From Candidatus Woesearchaeota archaeon (GTDB lineage: Archaea; Nanobdellota; Nanobdellia; Woesearchaeales; UBA11576), in assembly GCA_018675335.1 (NCBI GenBank), contig JABGYH010000001.1, forward strand, positions 186,908 to 250,907: a DNA stretch of 64,000 nt, given 5' to 3'. Each line of letters opens with the position of its first letter. Positions within the stretch are counted from its first letter, which is position 1. Positions 44,614 through 52,392 of this stretch are shown piece by piece. The translations under genes and the position numbers were made by a program. The notes below the pieces were generated by a model. It was not told the origin of the DNA. It did not search any database and saw only the letters and a list, made by a program, of their open reading frames with translations.

Positions 44614-45257
44614 TTTTTTCCCTCCATCGCACGATACAATTTCAAAAATGGATGTTCTCCCTCTAAAAAATCATATTTTGCATTTGTTAATTGAAATCGT
44701 AAATCTAAATTATCAACTCCCCCTCCATTTAGTAAAATATCTAAATCAACTCTCATTTCAGGATTGGCAGTAGGATCATAATTAACACCAGAAGAAACAT
44801 ATCTTGCTGCAACACACAAAGAACTGCACCGATATCCGCGAGGAATCATAATTGGCTCCAATTTTTTCTCAACCAATGCAGGCAAAGATAAATCATCTGA
44901 AAACTCAACTAATAAATCAGAAGATTTAGGTTCAAATCTAATAATATTATTAACAGTATCAGAAACAACTAAACCTGAAACAGGATTTGGCAAAATAATT
45001 GAACCATAACTTTCAACTGCGCCTTTTAGTCCAACTTTTAATCGAGGACCTAACGAATAATTAGTGGCATAAGTTAATTCAAAAAAACTATTTTTCGCAG
45101 CTTCCAAAAATTCTTGTTCAACTGCTTGAGTTACAACTACTCGTTCCAAATCTTTTTTTGGAGTTCGTTTTTTCACCTCAGGCACTCTCATTTCAGCAAA
45201 TGCATCAATAGAAAAACCTGCAGCACCTAACACTTGTTTAATTACTTGAAATACCAT
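44607..45257 (-). CDS. Unknown protein of the ten-gene cluster (gene 6), distantly related to family A
   Basis: 216 residues, no signal peptide (a short hydrophobic start, QVIKQVLGAAGFSIDAF, is too weak to call). The C-terminal end GEHPFLKLYRAMEGKKC recalls the YRVAE ending of family A, and the preceding VDLDILLNGGGVDNLDLRFQL resembles the VGLDLDSVNMIINPNTEL region. It ends with TAG inside the next gene's start, showing that amber works as a stop here. Function unknown. Confidence 0.65.
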   Translation of the reverse strand: MVFQVIKQVLGAAGFSIDAFAEMRVPEVKKRTPKKDLERVVVTQAVEQEFLEAAKNSFFELTYATNYSLGPRLKVGLKGAVESYGSIILPNPVSGLVVSDTVNNIIRFEPKSSDLLVEFSDDLSLPALVEKKLEPIMIPRGYRCSSLCVAARYVSSGVNYDPTANPEMRVDLDILLNGGGVDNLDLRFQLTNAKYDFLEGEHPFLKLYRAMEGKKC

Positions 45258-45271
45258 TTTAAATTACCAAC

Positions 45272-46069
45272 TTAACTATATTTTACAGGAACTTTGAATT
45301 GTTCAAGTTCTTTGTCAACTCTATACATCCCTTCAAATGCCCTGCATCTCTTAAATCTCCTCTGAATTTCGCGGTTTGGCGAAAATATATCTGCATCTTC
45401 AACATGTTTGTAAACCATTGCAGAGTTCAAAGAAAAATCATCTTTATACAAAAAAAATCCAACTTGACAACAATCTTGTGCACTAGAAGTATCATCTAAT
45501 TCTTCAACTGAATTTAACGGCTTTGATTTAAACATTATTAAATAACAATCATTCAATTCACTCCAACGCGAATCTCCTAAAAAACCAGGTATGCCAACTG
45601 AAGCAGTTATAATTCTATTTTGAACTGGCACTCCTAAACTAGTTTTTCCACTCAAAGATTTTGCTTGTGCTTGAGCCCTCTTTGTTTGAGCATTCAAAAT
45701 ACCCTCATCAAGCCACCGACCCTTAACACCAAACTTTTCTAAAGGTACATCTCCAGTCAAAAAATAAAGTAACGCAGGAGTTGTCATCGAAACAATTGCT
45801 GAATCGGATTGATCAATTGTTCCAACTAATTTAGTTGGTTTTGCATACGTTCTTGAAAATTCAACTTCTGGACGAGTAACATCTACAAGCTCATACTCTA
45901 ACTTAAATTTCATTCTTGGATTGACCGCCAGAGTTAAATCATTTGATTGTTCGAGCTCACCTAAATCACCCAAAACTTTTTCTAAACAACCAGTTTGGCC
46001 AAGCGCAAGTCCTCCTAAAACTGCCCCTGCAACTTTTAACAAATCTCTTCTTGAAATTCCATCATTCAT
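45272..46069 (-). CDS. Tat-signal exported (possibly lipo-)protein of unknown function
   Basis: 265 residues from ATG 46069, which has AGGTG 6 nt upstream; a GTG three codons earlier overlaps that SD and is rejected. Twin-arginine motif SRRDLLK then AGAVLGGLALG and QTGC, where the Cys could be a lipid-attachment residue although the lipobox is poor. The body has PALLYFLTGDV and LYKDDFSLNS shared with the second Tat protein. C-terminal MYRVDKELEQF echoes the YRVAE ending of family A. Unknown role; probably outside the cell. Confidence 0.7.
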   Translation of the reverse strand: MNDGISRRDLLKVAGAVLGGLALGQTGCLEKVLGDLGELEQSNDLTLAVNPRMKFKLEYELVDVTRPEVEFSRTYAKPTKLVGTIDQSDSAIVSMTTPALLYFLTGDVPLEKFGVKGRWLDEGILNAQTKRAQAQAKSLSGKTSLGVPVQNRIITASVGIPGFLGDSRWSELNDCYLIMFKSKPLNSVEELDDTSSAQDCCQVGFFLYKDDFSLNSAMVYKHVEDADIFSPNREIQRRFKRCRAFEGMYRVDKELEQFKVPVKYS

Positions 46070-46099
46070 TTTTTTCACCTAAATTATAAATATCATATT

Positions 46100-46561
46100 T
46101 TAATCAACAAGCCAAAAACTAGGTTTTAACGAAACTTGCACTACTGCTTTCATTGCTTGTTTTTTTGCAGCTTTATCCGCAAACGAATAAGTGTCAGTTG
46201 AAAGATCATGATTTAATCTTTGAGAATCATATACTGCAAACATCCCAGTCAAACCATAATCTGATTTTAATTCCATTAATCGAACCAAATTAATACCTGC
46301 TTCAGCACTAGTTTGAAGTTGCCCAAACATAGGCTCAGCAGATGCATCAAAATGACAACAATCATCCGGAGCTAACCCCTCCCTTCCATCAAGAGGAATT
46401 CCCTCTACTTTGACCCGTTCAACTAACGAAGGATCAAACGCAACATAAATAAACTTAGGATCAAATAATCCTTTTGCCACTAATTCTTTTTCTAATAATT
46501 CTGGTTCTGTTGGCATATAACCATTAACACCAGATATATCAATTGAATATTCAGATACCAT
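46100..46561 (-). CDS. Unknown small protein, family B member 1
   Basis: 153 residues from ATG 46561 (GAGGAG SD about 10 nt upstream; the in-frame ATG at 46594 lies before that SD). Family features shared with 46637-47077: MVSEYSIDISG/MVYECTINLAN start, FIYVAFDPSLV/FVYVAFHPLLL, a CC pair (DDCCHF/PNCCYVF), and MFAVYDSQRL/AFAIYDKRKL with a later TYSF/SYSF. The Y-V-A-F, hydrophobic core and FA-x-YD-x-x-L order faintly recalls ADP-ribosyltransferase-like folds, but I cannot support that as an assignment. Confidence 0.67.
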   Translation of the reverse strand: MVSEYSIDISGVNGYMPTEPELLEKELVAKGLFDPKFIYVAFDPSLVERVKVEGIPLDGREGLAPDDCCHFDASAEPMFGQLQTSAEAGINLVRLMELKSDYGLTGMFAVYDSQRLNHDLSTDTYSFADKAAKKQAMKAVVQVSLKPSFWLVD

Positions 46562-46636
46562 TTTTCTTATACTCCTCGAAATTCTCAACATCACTTATTT
46601 AAAATAAAATACAGCTTAAACTGTTTACAAATTAAT

Positions 46637-47077
46637 TCAAAATAATGGCCTAACCACTTCAACAACACCTTGAATTGCGTTCAATTTTCCCGCATTATTC
46701 TTAAAAGAATAAGAATCTCGACGAAAATCATAAACTAATTTACGTTTATCATAAATTGCAAACGCACCTTGTGCATCCGAGTTTGACTTTGAAGTCATAA
46801 CATCAACCAAATTAACATCTTCAGATTCACTTGTTCTAATTGTGCCATCAAAAGATTCAGATTCATCAAATACATAACAACAATTAGGAATTTCTAAATC
46901 AGCATTTCTAGGCGAACCTTCTCTTGCTACAACTCCCAACAATAAAGGATGAAAAGCAACATATACAAAATCAGGAGTTAGAAAGCCTCGTTCACTAAGT
47001 TTTTGTTCTAACAAACCTTGTTCACTAAGCAGACCCAAATCTTCATTTGCTAAATTAATTGTACATTCATATACCAT
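46637..47077 (-). CDS. Unknown small protein, family B member 2
   Basis: 146 residues from ATG 47077: GGTGGTG precedes it, and the longer frame from 47122 would overlap the upstream gene. Paralogous to 46100-46561 along its whole length, as described there (start, Y-V-A-F, the CC pair, the FAIYDKRKL block). The adjacent upstream family A gene ends at 47079, one base before this start, so the two are coupled. Function unknown. Confidence 0.67.
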   Translation of the reverse strand: MVYECTINLANEDLGLLSEQGLLEQKLSERGFLTPDFVYVAFHPLLLGVVAREGSPRNADLEIPNCCYVFDESESFDGTIRTSESEDVNLVDVMTSKSNSDAQGAFAIYDKRKLVYDFRRDSYSFKNNAGKLNAIQGVVEVVRPLF

Positions 47078-47078
47078 T

Positions 47079-47513
47079 TCAATCACCACCTTTAACATTA
47101 GCAATAGCATATTTTTCAGCAACTCGATAAACAGGTTCAGGATTAACCGCTAAATTATTCACTCCTTCAACTGACAACCGTACTGGCTCAGTTTTAGAAC
47201 CAACAGTTACTTGTCCAAAACAAATATCATCTAATAATGTATCATGATCGCCTTGAACTTGTTTTGCAACTAACTCAATAGTTAAACCCGCAACATTCAC
47301 GTCCCTAAATTCAGAAACATTTACTGACCCTGCAGAATATAGTAGTTCTCCACCAGAACCATAAAAATCCATTTTACTTGCGAGTTGCAATGAACCAAAT
47401 TTCCTAAATACTGCACTATGATTTAATTCAGCCCACAATTCATCCACGAATAATCTTAAATTATCAGGCGCAATATCATACTCCGCTTTGAACGATCTAA
47501 ATTTTTCAAACAT
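47079..47513 (-). CDS. Unknown small protein, family A member 2
   Basis: 144 residues from ATG 47513, chosen because the paralogue at 44188-44613 starts at the equivalent MLETFRS and an upstream GTG/TTG start would add unrelated residues. N-terminal FRSFKAEYDIAPDNLRLFVDELWAEL is helical; the middle looks beta-rich; the C-terminus has NPEPVYRVAEKYAIA. Cytoplasmic by sequence. Role unknown. Confidence 0.67.
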   Translation of the reverse strand: MFEKFRSFKAEYDIAPDNLRLFVDELWAELNHSAVFRKFGSLQLASKMDFYGSGGELLYSAGSVNVSEFRDVNVAGLTIELVAKQVQGDHDTLLDDICFGQVTVGSKTEPVRLSVEGVNNLAVNPEPVYRVAEKYAIANVKGGD

Positions 47514-47557
47514 TTTTCTCAACACCCATTATTTAATCATAAATTTTCTAAACTAAT

Positions 47558-48055
47558 CTATTCTTCTTCAACTCTATCCACTAATTTTAATTCAGAACTT
47601 GGCCTATACTCACGATCTAAATTGTAAAATTCATTAAAAGAAAATTCATTCAGCGGTTTAAACCCAAGCTCTAACAATCCAGGTTCCAATATCTTAAAAT
47701 AATTATTTGACTTCTCAAAATCACCCAAATCAATAATCAACGGATTTTGTTCATCACCAATGGAATTCGCAAAATCAAAATAATTTTTTTCAAATTTGAC
47801 CCCATATTGAGATTTCAATCTTTTTGCATGACTAGTTAAACCTGCTTCAGTTAATTTTTCAACAACATAATCAACAAGTACTTCACCCATAAGTCCATAA
47901 TGAGATTGATCTTCAACTGCTCGCCGATAAGGTCCATTTGTTTGTCTTCCTTTATGACTTACTGCAAGTTGTTTGTATACTCCCAATAACTCTCGTTTAC
48001 TTTCACGAGGTCCTAATTTATCTAATCTTTTTTCTAAAGTTTGAATCACATTCAT
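47558..48055 (-). CDS. Unknown helical protein, first gene of the ten-gene cluster
   Basis: 165 residues with a GAGGAG SD before ATG 48055. Charged and helical (MNVIQTLEKRLDKLGPRESKRELLGVYKQL), with a central YGLMGEVLVDYVVEKL segment; no signal peptide or known motif. As the promoter-proximal gene it may be the regulator or chaperone of the cluster, but nothing in the sequence proves this. Confidence 0.65.
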   Translation of the reverse strand: MNVIQTLEKRLDKLGPRESKRELLGVYKQLAVSHKGRQTNGPYRRAVEDQSHYGLMGEVLVDYVVEKLTEAGLTSHAKRLKSQYGVKFEKNYFDFANSIGDEQNPLIIDLGDFEKSNNYFKILEPGLLELGFKPLNEFSFNEFYNLDREYRPSSELKLVDRVEEE

Positions 48056-48137
48056 TTTTTTCTCCTCAACATAAATTTAATAACTATTAATGAGTAATGA
48101 ATTAAGCCAATATTTAGGAATATAGTTCACACAAGGT

Positions 48138-48283
48138 AAACAATGTAAACAAAAAAATAGAAAAAACCCATTTTCTACCCGAAAAATCAATCTCAACACA
48201 CCAATAACCCCTCACAAATCAAAACATAGCCGAATAAAGAACCTCTGCGCAAACAATGTAAACATTTTAGAAAAGTTTAAATA
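48138..48283. promoter_or_regulatory. Two identical 14-bp repeats and TATA box between the Tat cluster and the AbrB-PhoU gene
   Basis: AAACAATGTAAACA occurs exactly at 48138-48151 and 48251-48264, in the same orientation within the 250-nt intergenic region. The right copy lies just upstream of AGTTTAAATAAA (about 48274-48283), the TATA of the gene starting at 48306. The left copy lies just upstream of a minus-strand TATA-like AAATATT near 48108-48115, which would drive the cluster. The arrangement suggests one regulator for both directions. Confidence 0.5.
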
Positions 48284-48305
48284 AACCCGAGTAATTCCAA
48301 ACATT

Positions 48306-49178
48306 ATGAATAGGAAACTAGTCAAACACGGCGATGTAACTTTAATGGTAAGTTTACCTGCTAAATGGATTAAAAGCAAGAAATTAAAGCAAGGAGATGA
48401 AATAGAACTCCTAGAAGAAGATGGCAGTTTAAAAATAAATTCAACCTCAAAAAATACTCAAAAAAAAGTAATACAATTAAATATCCCCAATGTTAGTCAA
48501 AGATCAACAAGAATCCACATAATAAATGCATACCGCGCAGGATTTGACACAATAAACGTGCATTTTGATGGCAATGAAAAAACAATACAAGAAATAACTG
48601 AAAAGTACTTAATAGGTTTTGAAGTATTTAAAAAAGGAGACTCAGACTACATTCTTGATACCATCAGCGAATCAACAAATGAAAACTTTGAAAACATAAT
48701 TCAAAGACAACTTCATATCATAAGTGAACTCCTAACTGATTTATCATCACCAGACGTTCCAAATTATGCTCAAAAAGTAATTCGCTACAATAATTTTCTT
48801 AATCGAGCACTATCAAAAGGAATATTTTCAACACTTTCAACAAGTCCCCTACACCATTTCCTAAATAGAACATATTTCATATCAAGAGAATGTCACTATT
48901 TTTACAAAGATATCAAAAAAGAAAAATTAAAACTAACTAAAACCAATTTAGAATTAATTCAAAACCTCCAACAAATGTTCGAATTACTCAAAAAATCATA
49001 CCTAAAAAAAGATGTTAAACTTATTTCAAAAATTCACGAAATTGAAGAAAAAATAATCATAGAAAAAGGGAAAAAATCACTTCAAAAATCCCCTTTATCA
49101 ACACACCACATTTTACAAATTGGCAGAACGATTTATCTTGCAGCAAGCCCACTAATAGCATTGTTTGAAAATAAATAA
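48306..49178 (+). CDS. AbrB/SpoVT-PhoU-type regulator
   Basis: 290 residues. N-terminal ~45 residues are a SpoVT/AbrB-like DNA-binding domain (MNRKLVKHGDVTLMVSLPAKWIKSKKLKQGDEIELLEEDG, swapped-hairpin type). Then ~60 residues of beta/alpha linker (VIQLNIPN, IHIINAYRAGFD) and a helical PhoU-like C-terminal region (ENFENIIQRQLHIISELL, and KKDVKLISKIHEIEEKIIIEKG) typical of the archaeal PhoU-AbrB regulators annotated as phosphate-uptake regulators. Whether it senses phosphate here is unknown: no Pst transporter is nearby. It is divergent from the Tat cluster. TATA spacing predicts a leaderless mRNA. Confidence 0.82.
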   Translation: MNRKLVKHGDVTLMVSLPAKWIKSKKLKQGDEIELLEEDGSLKINSTSKNTQKKVIQLNIPNVSQRSTRIHIINAYRAGFDTINVHFDGNEKTIQEITEKYLIGFEVFKKGDSDYILDTISESTNENFENIIQRQLHIISELLTDLSSPDVPNYAQKVIRYNNFLNRALSKGIFSTLSTSPLHHFLNRTYFISRECHYFYKDIKKEKLKLTKTNLELIQNLQQMFELLKKSYLKKDVKLISKIHEIEEKIIIEKGKKSLQKSPLSTHHILQIGRTIYLAASPLIALFENK

Positions 49179-49298
49179 CTAATTCTTTCAAAGTTATATA
49201 AATCAGAAATTAGTCACATAGTTATGACAAAGAAACTTTTTATAGGTCCTCCCATAAAATAATCAAATAAGTTAATATAAATATAAAGGTGGACCATC

Positions 49299-51299
49299 AT
49301 GATGTTAAAAAAAAGCATATCAAAAAACATTTCAATATTATTTCTTCTAATTATCAGCTTACTATTACTACTATCTCAATCATTATTTGTAGTAGCAGAA
49401 CATCAAGAAAAGCAAGGGTCTCTAAAAATACTTGCAGTAAGCACAACTGATTCAGGATTCAAAGGTGCAAGTGCAACACTTTCTCTAAAAATAACTCCTG
49501 GAAACGGAGAAGTATTTATTCAAACATTCCCCTTAACAAAAATTGATACTCAAATATCCACAAGATATGCAAAAGACACTGCCTGCAAATTAAGTAGTGT
49601 TGATTGCAGCAAATTAGATTTTTTTTATACAGTTAAATCAAACTCAGCAATAATTGGCGGACCAAGTGCTAGTGCAAGTTTTGCAATTTTAACAATAGCA
49701 CTACTAGAAGACTTACCCCTAGATCCAACCGTTGCTCTTAGCGGAACTCTCAATTCAGGTCAAACAATAGGCCCAGTTGGAATGCTAAAACAAAAAATTG
49801 CAGCAGCCAATTCAGAAGGATTAACTACAGTTCTAATTCCTTTTGGCCAAGCAGACTTTGAAGAAAATATAATTCCTAAATCAAACCAATCAAATGAAAA
49901 TATAACTACTAACAAAACAACAACACAAATTAATTTAATAGAATATGGAAAAGAACTAGGAATAACAGTTAAAGAAGTATCATACTTAAATGATGCATTA
50001 AAAGAATTTACAGGATACCAATTTGAAGAAATTGAAGGTGACGTAATAATTAATCCACAATATGCAAATGTGATGAAAGGTGTCGCAGTGGATTTATGTG
50101 GAAGAAGTAAAACATTAAAAACTAAATTTGAAAGTATCAAATATAATGTTGAAATGACTGAGCCAAATAAAACCGCACCCCAAATAATTATTAATTCAGA
50201 AGAAAAAGCAAATAGTCTTCTATCAAAAGGAGATTTTGCGTTTGAAAATAATAATTTTTACACCGCAGCGTCTTTTTGTTTTGGTTCAAATGTGCAATTT
50301 CAAAATTTAATTCACGAATTAATCAACAAAAACGATGAACAAAATAAAATTGAAATTGAAAAAATCAATGCTTCTTTAGATTTATTTGAAAAAAATCTTG
50401 ATTCTACTAAAATAAAAACAATTGCAGATCTTCAAGCATACATGATTGTTAAAGAAAGAGTTTTAGAATCAAAAAATCTAGTTAAAGAATCATCAAACAA
50501 TAAAGGATATACAGGATATCTTATTGAAAGATTTAATAGTGCGCAAAGTTGGAGTTCATTTTTAGGCCAACCTGGAAAAGAATTCAAATTAGATAACGAC
50601 GCATTGAAAAAAAGTTGTTCTGATAAATTAAATGAAGTTGATGAACGTCTCCAATATCTTAATTTAATGTTCCCAAAACCAGCAGAAGAATTAAAAAATA
50701 ATTTTAAAGATGCATTTAGTTATGTTGAAGATAATAAATATGCATTATGTTTGTTCAAAGCATCTAAAACCAATGCAGAAGTTAATATGTTTTGGAGTTT
50801 ATTAGGAGTTCAAGAATCAGATTTTGAAATTGTGTTATCAAAAAAATTAGAAGCAGCAGAAAAATCAATAGTAAAACAAATCAATAATGGAATTTTCCCA
50901 ATTCTAGCTTATTCCTATTATGAATATGCAGATTCATTAAAAGACTCAGATAATAAAGGTGCTGCATTTATTTATGCAGAATATGCACTAGAATTATCAG
51001 ACATCGATAGCTATTTTGAAACAACTCAAGTATTTTCTGAAACCAAAAACACCCCTGCATTAAAACTTGTTAATCCAAATAACCGAGTAGTCATTGGTGG
51101 CGCAACAGGAATCACCGGAGACTCAATTAAAAATCCCCCATTACAAAGTATTACCACAACACAATTTACATCATGTTTTTTTGTATTACTTATTGGATTT
51201 TTTACAGGGTACCTTATTTGTTTACTAACTAAAAAAAGAGTTTTTAGTCCAGTTAATTCAGATTCTTGGAGAAAAACAACCCTCAAATTAAGAAAATAG
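49299..51299 (+). CDS. Membrane-anchored Lon-type (S16) protease without an ATPase domain
   Basis: 666 residues with AGGTGGA SD. A signal peptide (~10-32) precedes a Lon-proteolytic domain (about 40-240) with IIGGPSASAS (nucleophile Ser near 122) and GPVGMLKQKIAAA (catalytic Lys near 164); both catalytic residues are kept. A long helical region (~250-600) follows, then one C-terminal transmembrane helix (~633-652, CFFVLLIGFFTGYLICLL) and a short basic tail. This is like the archaeal S16 homologues that face outward and lack AAA+ modules. It would cut exported proteins. Ends in TAG. Confidence 0.87.
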   Translation: MMLKKSISKNISILFLLIISLLLLLSQSLFVVAEHQEKQGSLKILAVSTTDSGFKGASATLSLKITPGNGEVFIQTFPLTKIDTQISTRYAKDTACKLSSVDCSKLDFFYTVKSNSAIIGGPSASASFAILTIALLEDLPLDPTVALSGTLNSGQTIGPVGMLKQKIAAANSEGLTTVLIPFGQADFEENIIPKSNQSNENITTNKTTTQINLIEYGKELGITVKEVSYLNDALKEFTGYQFEEIEGDVIINPQYANVMKGVAVDLCGRSKTLKTKFESIKYNVEMTEPNKTAPQIIINSEEKANSLLSKGDFAFENNNFYTAASFCFGSNVQFQNLIHELINKNDEQNKIEIEKINASLDLFEKNLDSTKIKTIADLQAYMIVKERVLESKNLVKESSNNKGYTGYLIERFNSAQSWSSFLGQPGKEFKLDNDALKKSCSDKLNEVDERLQYLNLMFPKPAEELKNNFKDAFSYVEDNKYALCLFKASKTNAEVNMFWSLLGVQESDFEIVLSKKLEAAEKSIVKQINNGIFPILAYSYYEYADSLKDSDNKGAAFIYAEYALELSDIDSYFETTQVFSETKNTPALKLVNPNNRVVIGGATGITGDSIKNPPLQSITTTQFTSCFFVLLIGFFTGYLICLLTKKRVFSPVNSDSWRKTTLKLRK

Positions 51300-51390
51300 C
51301 CCTGCAATTCAAAAAAGTCTTAAATTTTTTATTTTTATTAAATATAAATCTAGTTCTATTAGTTTTAGTATCAAATTTATTAGAAGTTAA

Positions 51391-51524
51391 AAAACCCTGG
51401 CAGAACCCTCCGAAGAAGGTTCCGCTGGGGAAAAAGAGGTGAATATGAAAATTCAGAATTTAAAACCCTGGCAGAACCCTCCGAAGAAGGTTCCGCTGGG
51501 GAAAAAGAGGTGAATATGAAAATT
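51391..51524 (+). repeat. Two 63-bp GC-rich hairpin/SD/ATG modules in tandem (71-bp period)
   Basis: The units 51391-51453 and 51462-51524 match over 63 bp and are separated by 8 nt. Each has a 13-bp stem (51395-51407 with 51418-51430; 51466-51478 with 51489-51501) with one mismatch and two G-T pairs, a 10-nt loop CTCCGAAGAA, then GAGGTG and ATGAAAATT. Loop CTC and stem-adjacent bases CCTC could pair with the GAGG of the SD. The stems are far GC-richer than the surrounding DNA. A TATA-like AAATATAAAT (51339-51348) is 40-50 nt upstream, so the transcript would start just before the first hairpin. Confidence 0.7.
51445..51513 (+). CDS. Possible 22-residue leader peptide between the two hairpin modules
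   Basis: ATG 51445 follows a GAGGTG SD at optimal spacing and runs 22 codons to TGA at 51511-51513. The product is rich in Lys and Pro (MKIQNLKPWQNPPKKVPL then GKKR). Almost the whole peptide after residue 6 is encoded by the second hairpin, so translating it would melt that hairpin and affect access to the second SD at 51507-51512, which the stop codon overlaps. It could equally be a by-product of the repeat. Low confidence as a protein, higher as a control element. Confidence 0.4.
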   Translation: MKIQNLKPWQNPPKKVPLGKKR

Positions 51525-51551
51525 AAAAGTAGTATGCGCTCTTTTTTATTT

Positions 51552-51585
51552 CTACTACATAGTAGCTATAACTCATATTTAAATG
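51552..51585. promoter_or_regulatory. Palindrome CTACTA-CA-TAGTAG before a TATA-like element
   Basis: A perfect 6-bp inverted repeat (51552-51565) with a 2-nt spacer is followed by ATATTTAAAT (about 51575-51584). These lie inside the frame that links the second module's ATG (51516) to the downstream gene, so they could be a second promoter with an operator for the ATG at 51654, or be coincidental coding sequence. Confidence 0.35.
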
Positions 51586-51653
51586 TTTCGGTTTTTTACC
51601 CATTTCGAAGTAGTAACACACCCTTAAAAACATTTGACCCCACAACAAAACAC

Positions 51654-52259
51654 ATGTCCACAAAAGAAAAAAGCACCGAAAAATGCAGCATTTGTGAAAA
51701 AAAGCCATTTCAACAATTAGATGATAAAAATCTCTGCAAAAAATGCTTTGTTTCCATTTTAGAACGAAAAATAAAGAAAAGTACCCGTAACAGCAACAAA
51801 CTCCAAAAAGAAACAAAAGTGTTACTATTTGATTCAATTTCAGAACACATAATTAAAGATGTCATTAAATTACCACTCAATATAACAATTAAAAAATTAT
51901 CTTTCTTCAAAATTAAATCACTCAAAGAAATTAATAAAAATACACAACTAAAAGAATTCATAAAAAAAAATGAGATTCAAAAAGTAATTATTCCTTGGAC
52001 TCAAGACGATGAAGTAGAATTATTTCTGTCAAATTGGTTTGAAGATAAAAAAAATGAACTCCCACAAAAATTTGTTAAATTATTTCTCCCAATTTCAGAT
52101 GTTGCACTAAACACATATTGTAAACTCAAAGAAATTCAGTTCACACCAACAAAAAGAAAAGAACTTTCAAAAAGAATTGATTTATTTGAAAAAAAATATC
52201 CTGGAACCAAAAACAGCATTACTAAAAGTTCAATTATATTCTCAGACATCATCAACTAA
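51654..52259 (+). CDS. Degenerate TtuA/Ncs6-like (CTU2-like) protein with N-terminal zinc knuckle
   Basis: 201 residues from ATG 51654; the frame is open back to the SD-preceded ATG at 51516 (46 more residues, MKIKSSMRSFLFL) so a longer form is possible. Residues ~10-31 have CSICEKK and LCKKCF, the paired CxxC opening of TtuA/Ncs6 tRNA-thiolation enzymes. Further on QDDEVELFLSNWF sits where TtuA has DDEAQT-like ligands, and PGTKNSI ends as there. The SGGKDS ATP-binding P-loop is missing (KVLLFDSISEH in its place). In eukaryotes an inactive partner, Ctu2, pairs with active Ctu1; this could be an archaeal equivalent. Inference, moderate support. Confidence 0.6.
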   Translation: MSTKEKSTEKCSICEKKPFQQLDDKNLCKKCFVSILERKIKKSTRNSNKLQKETKVLLFDSISEHIIKDVIKLPLNITIKKLSFFKIKSLKEINKNTQLKEFIKKNEIQKVIIPWTQDDEVELFLSNWFEDKKNELPQKFVKLFLPISDVALNTYCKLKEIQFTPTKRKELSKRIDLFEKKYPGTKNSITKSSIIFSDIIN

Positions 52260-52392
52260 TATACTTTTTAAAACAAATTCTAGAACAACTCTAAAAATAT
52301 AATGCATATAAATAAAAACCCAAAAGTATGTAAATTCTAAAATTATCTTATATTATTATAAGAGTTATAAGCATTCAAAAAATAGAGGCATA

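Noticed and set aside
46100-47077. Family B proteins as ADP-ribosyltransferases
   Set aside because: Only a vague order of hydrophobic blocks; no H-Y-E or R-S-E triad could be pointed to.
51391-51524. CRISPR or mobile-element terminal repeats
   Set aside because: Only two direct units with 8 nt between them, each with an SD and ATG; no spacers, no transposase and no target-site duplications seen.
51391-51524. Assignment to a known riboswitch class (fluoride, preQ1, ZTP, guanidine, SAM)
   Set aside because: The consensus cores I remember for these classes are not present; only the hairpin and loop-SD pairing are visible.
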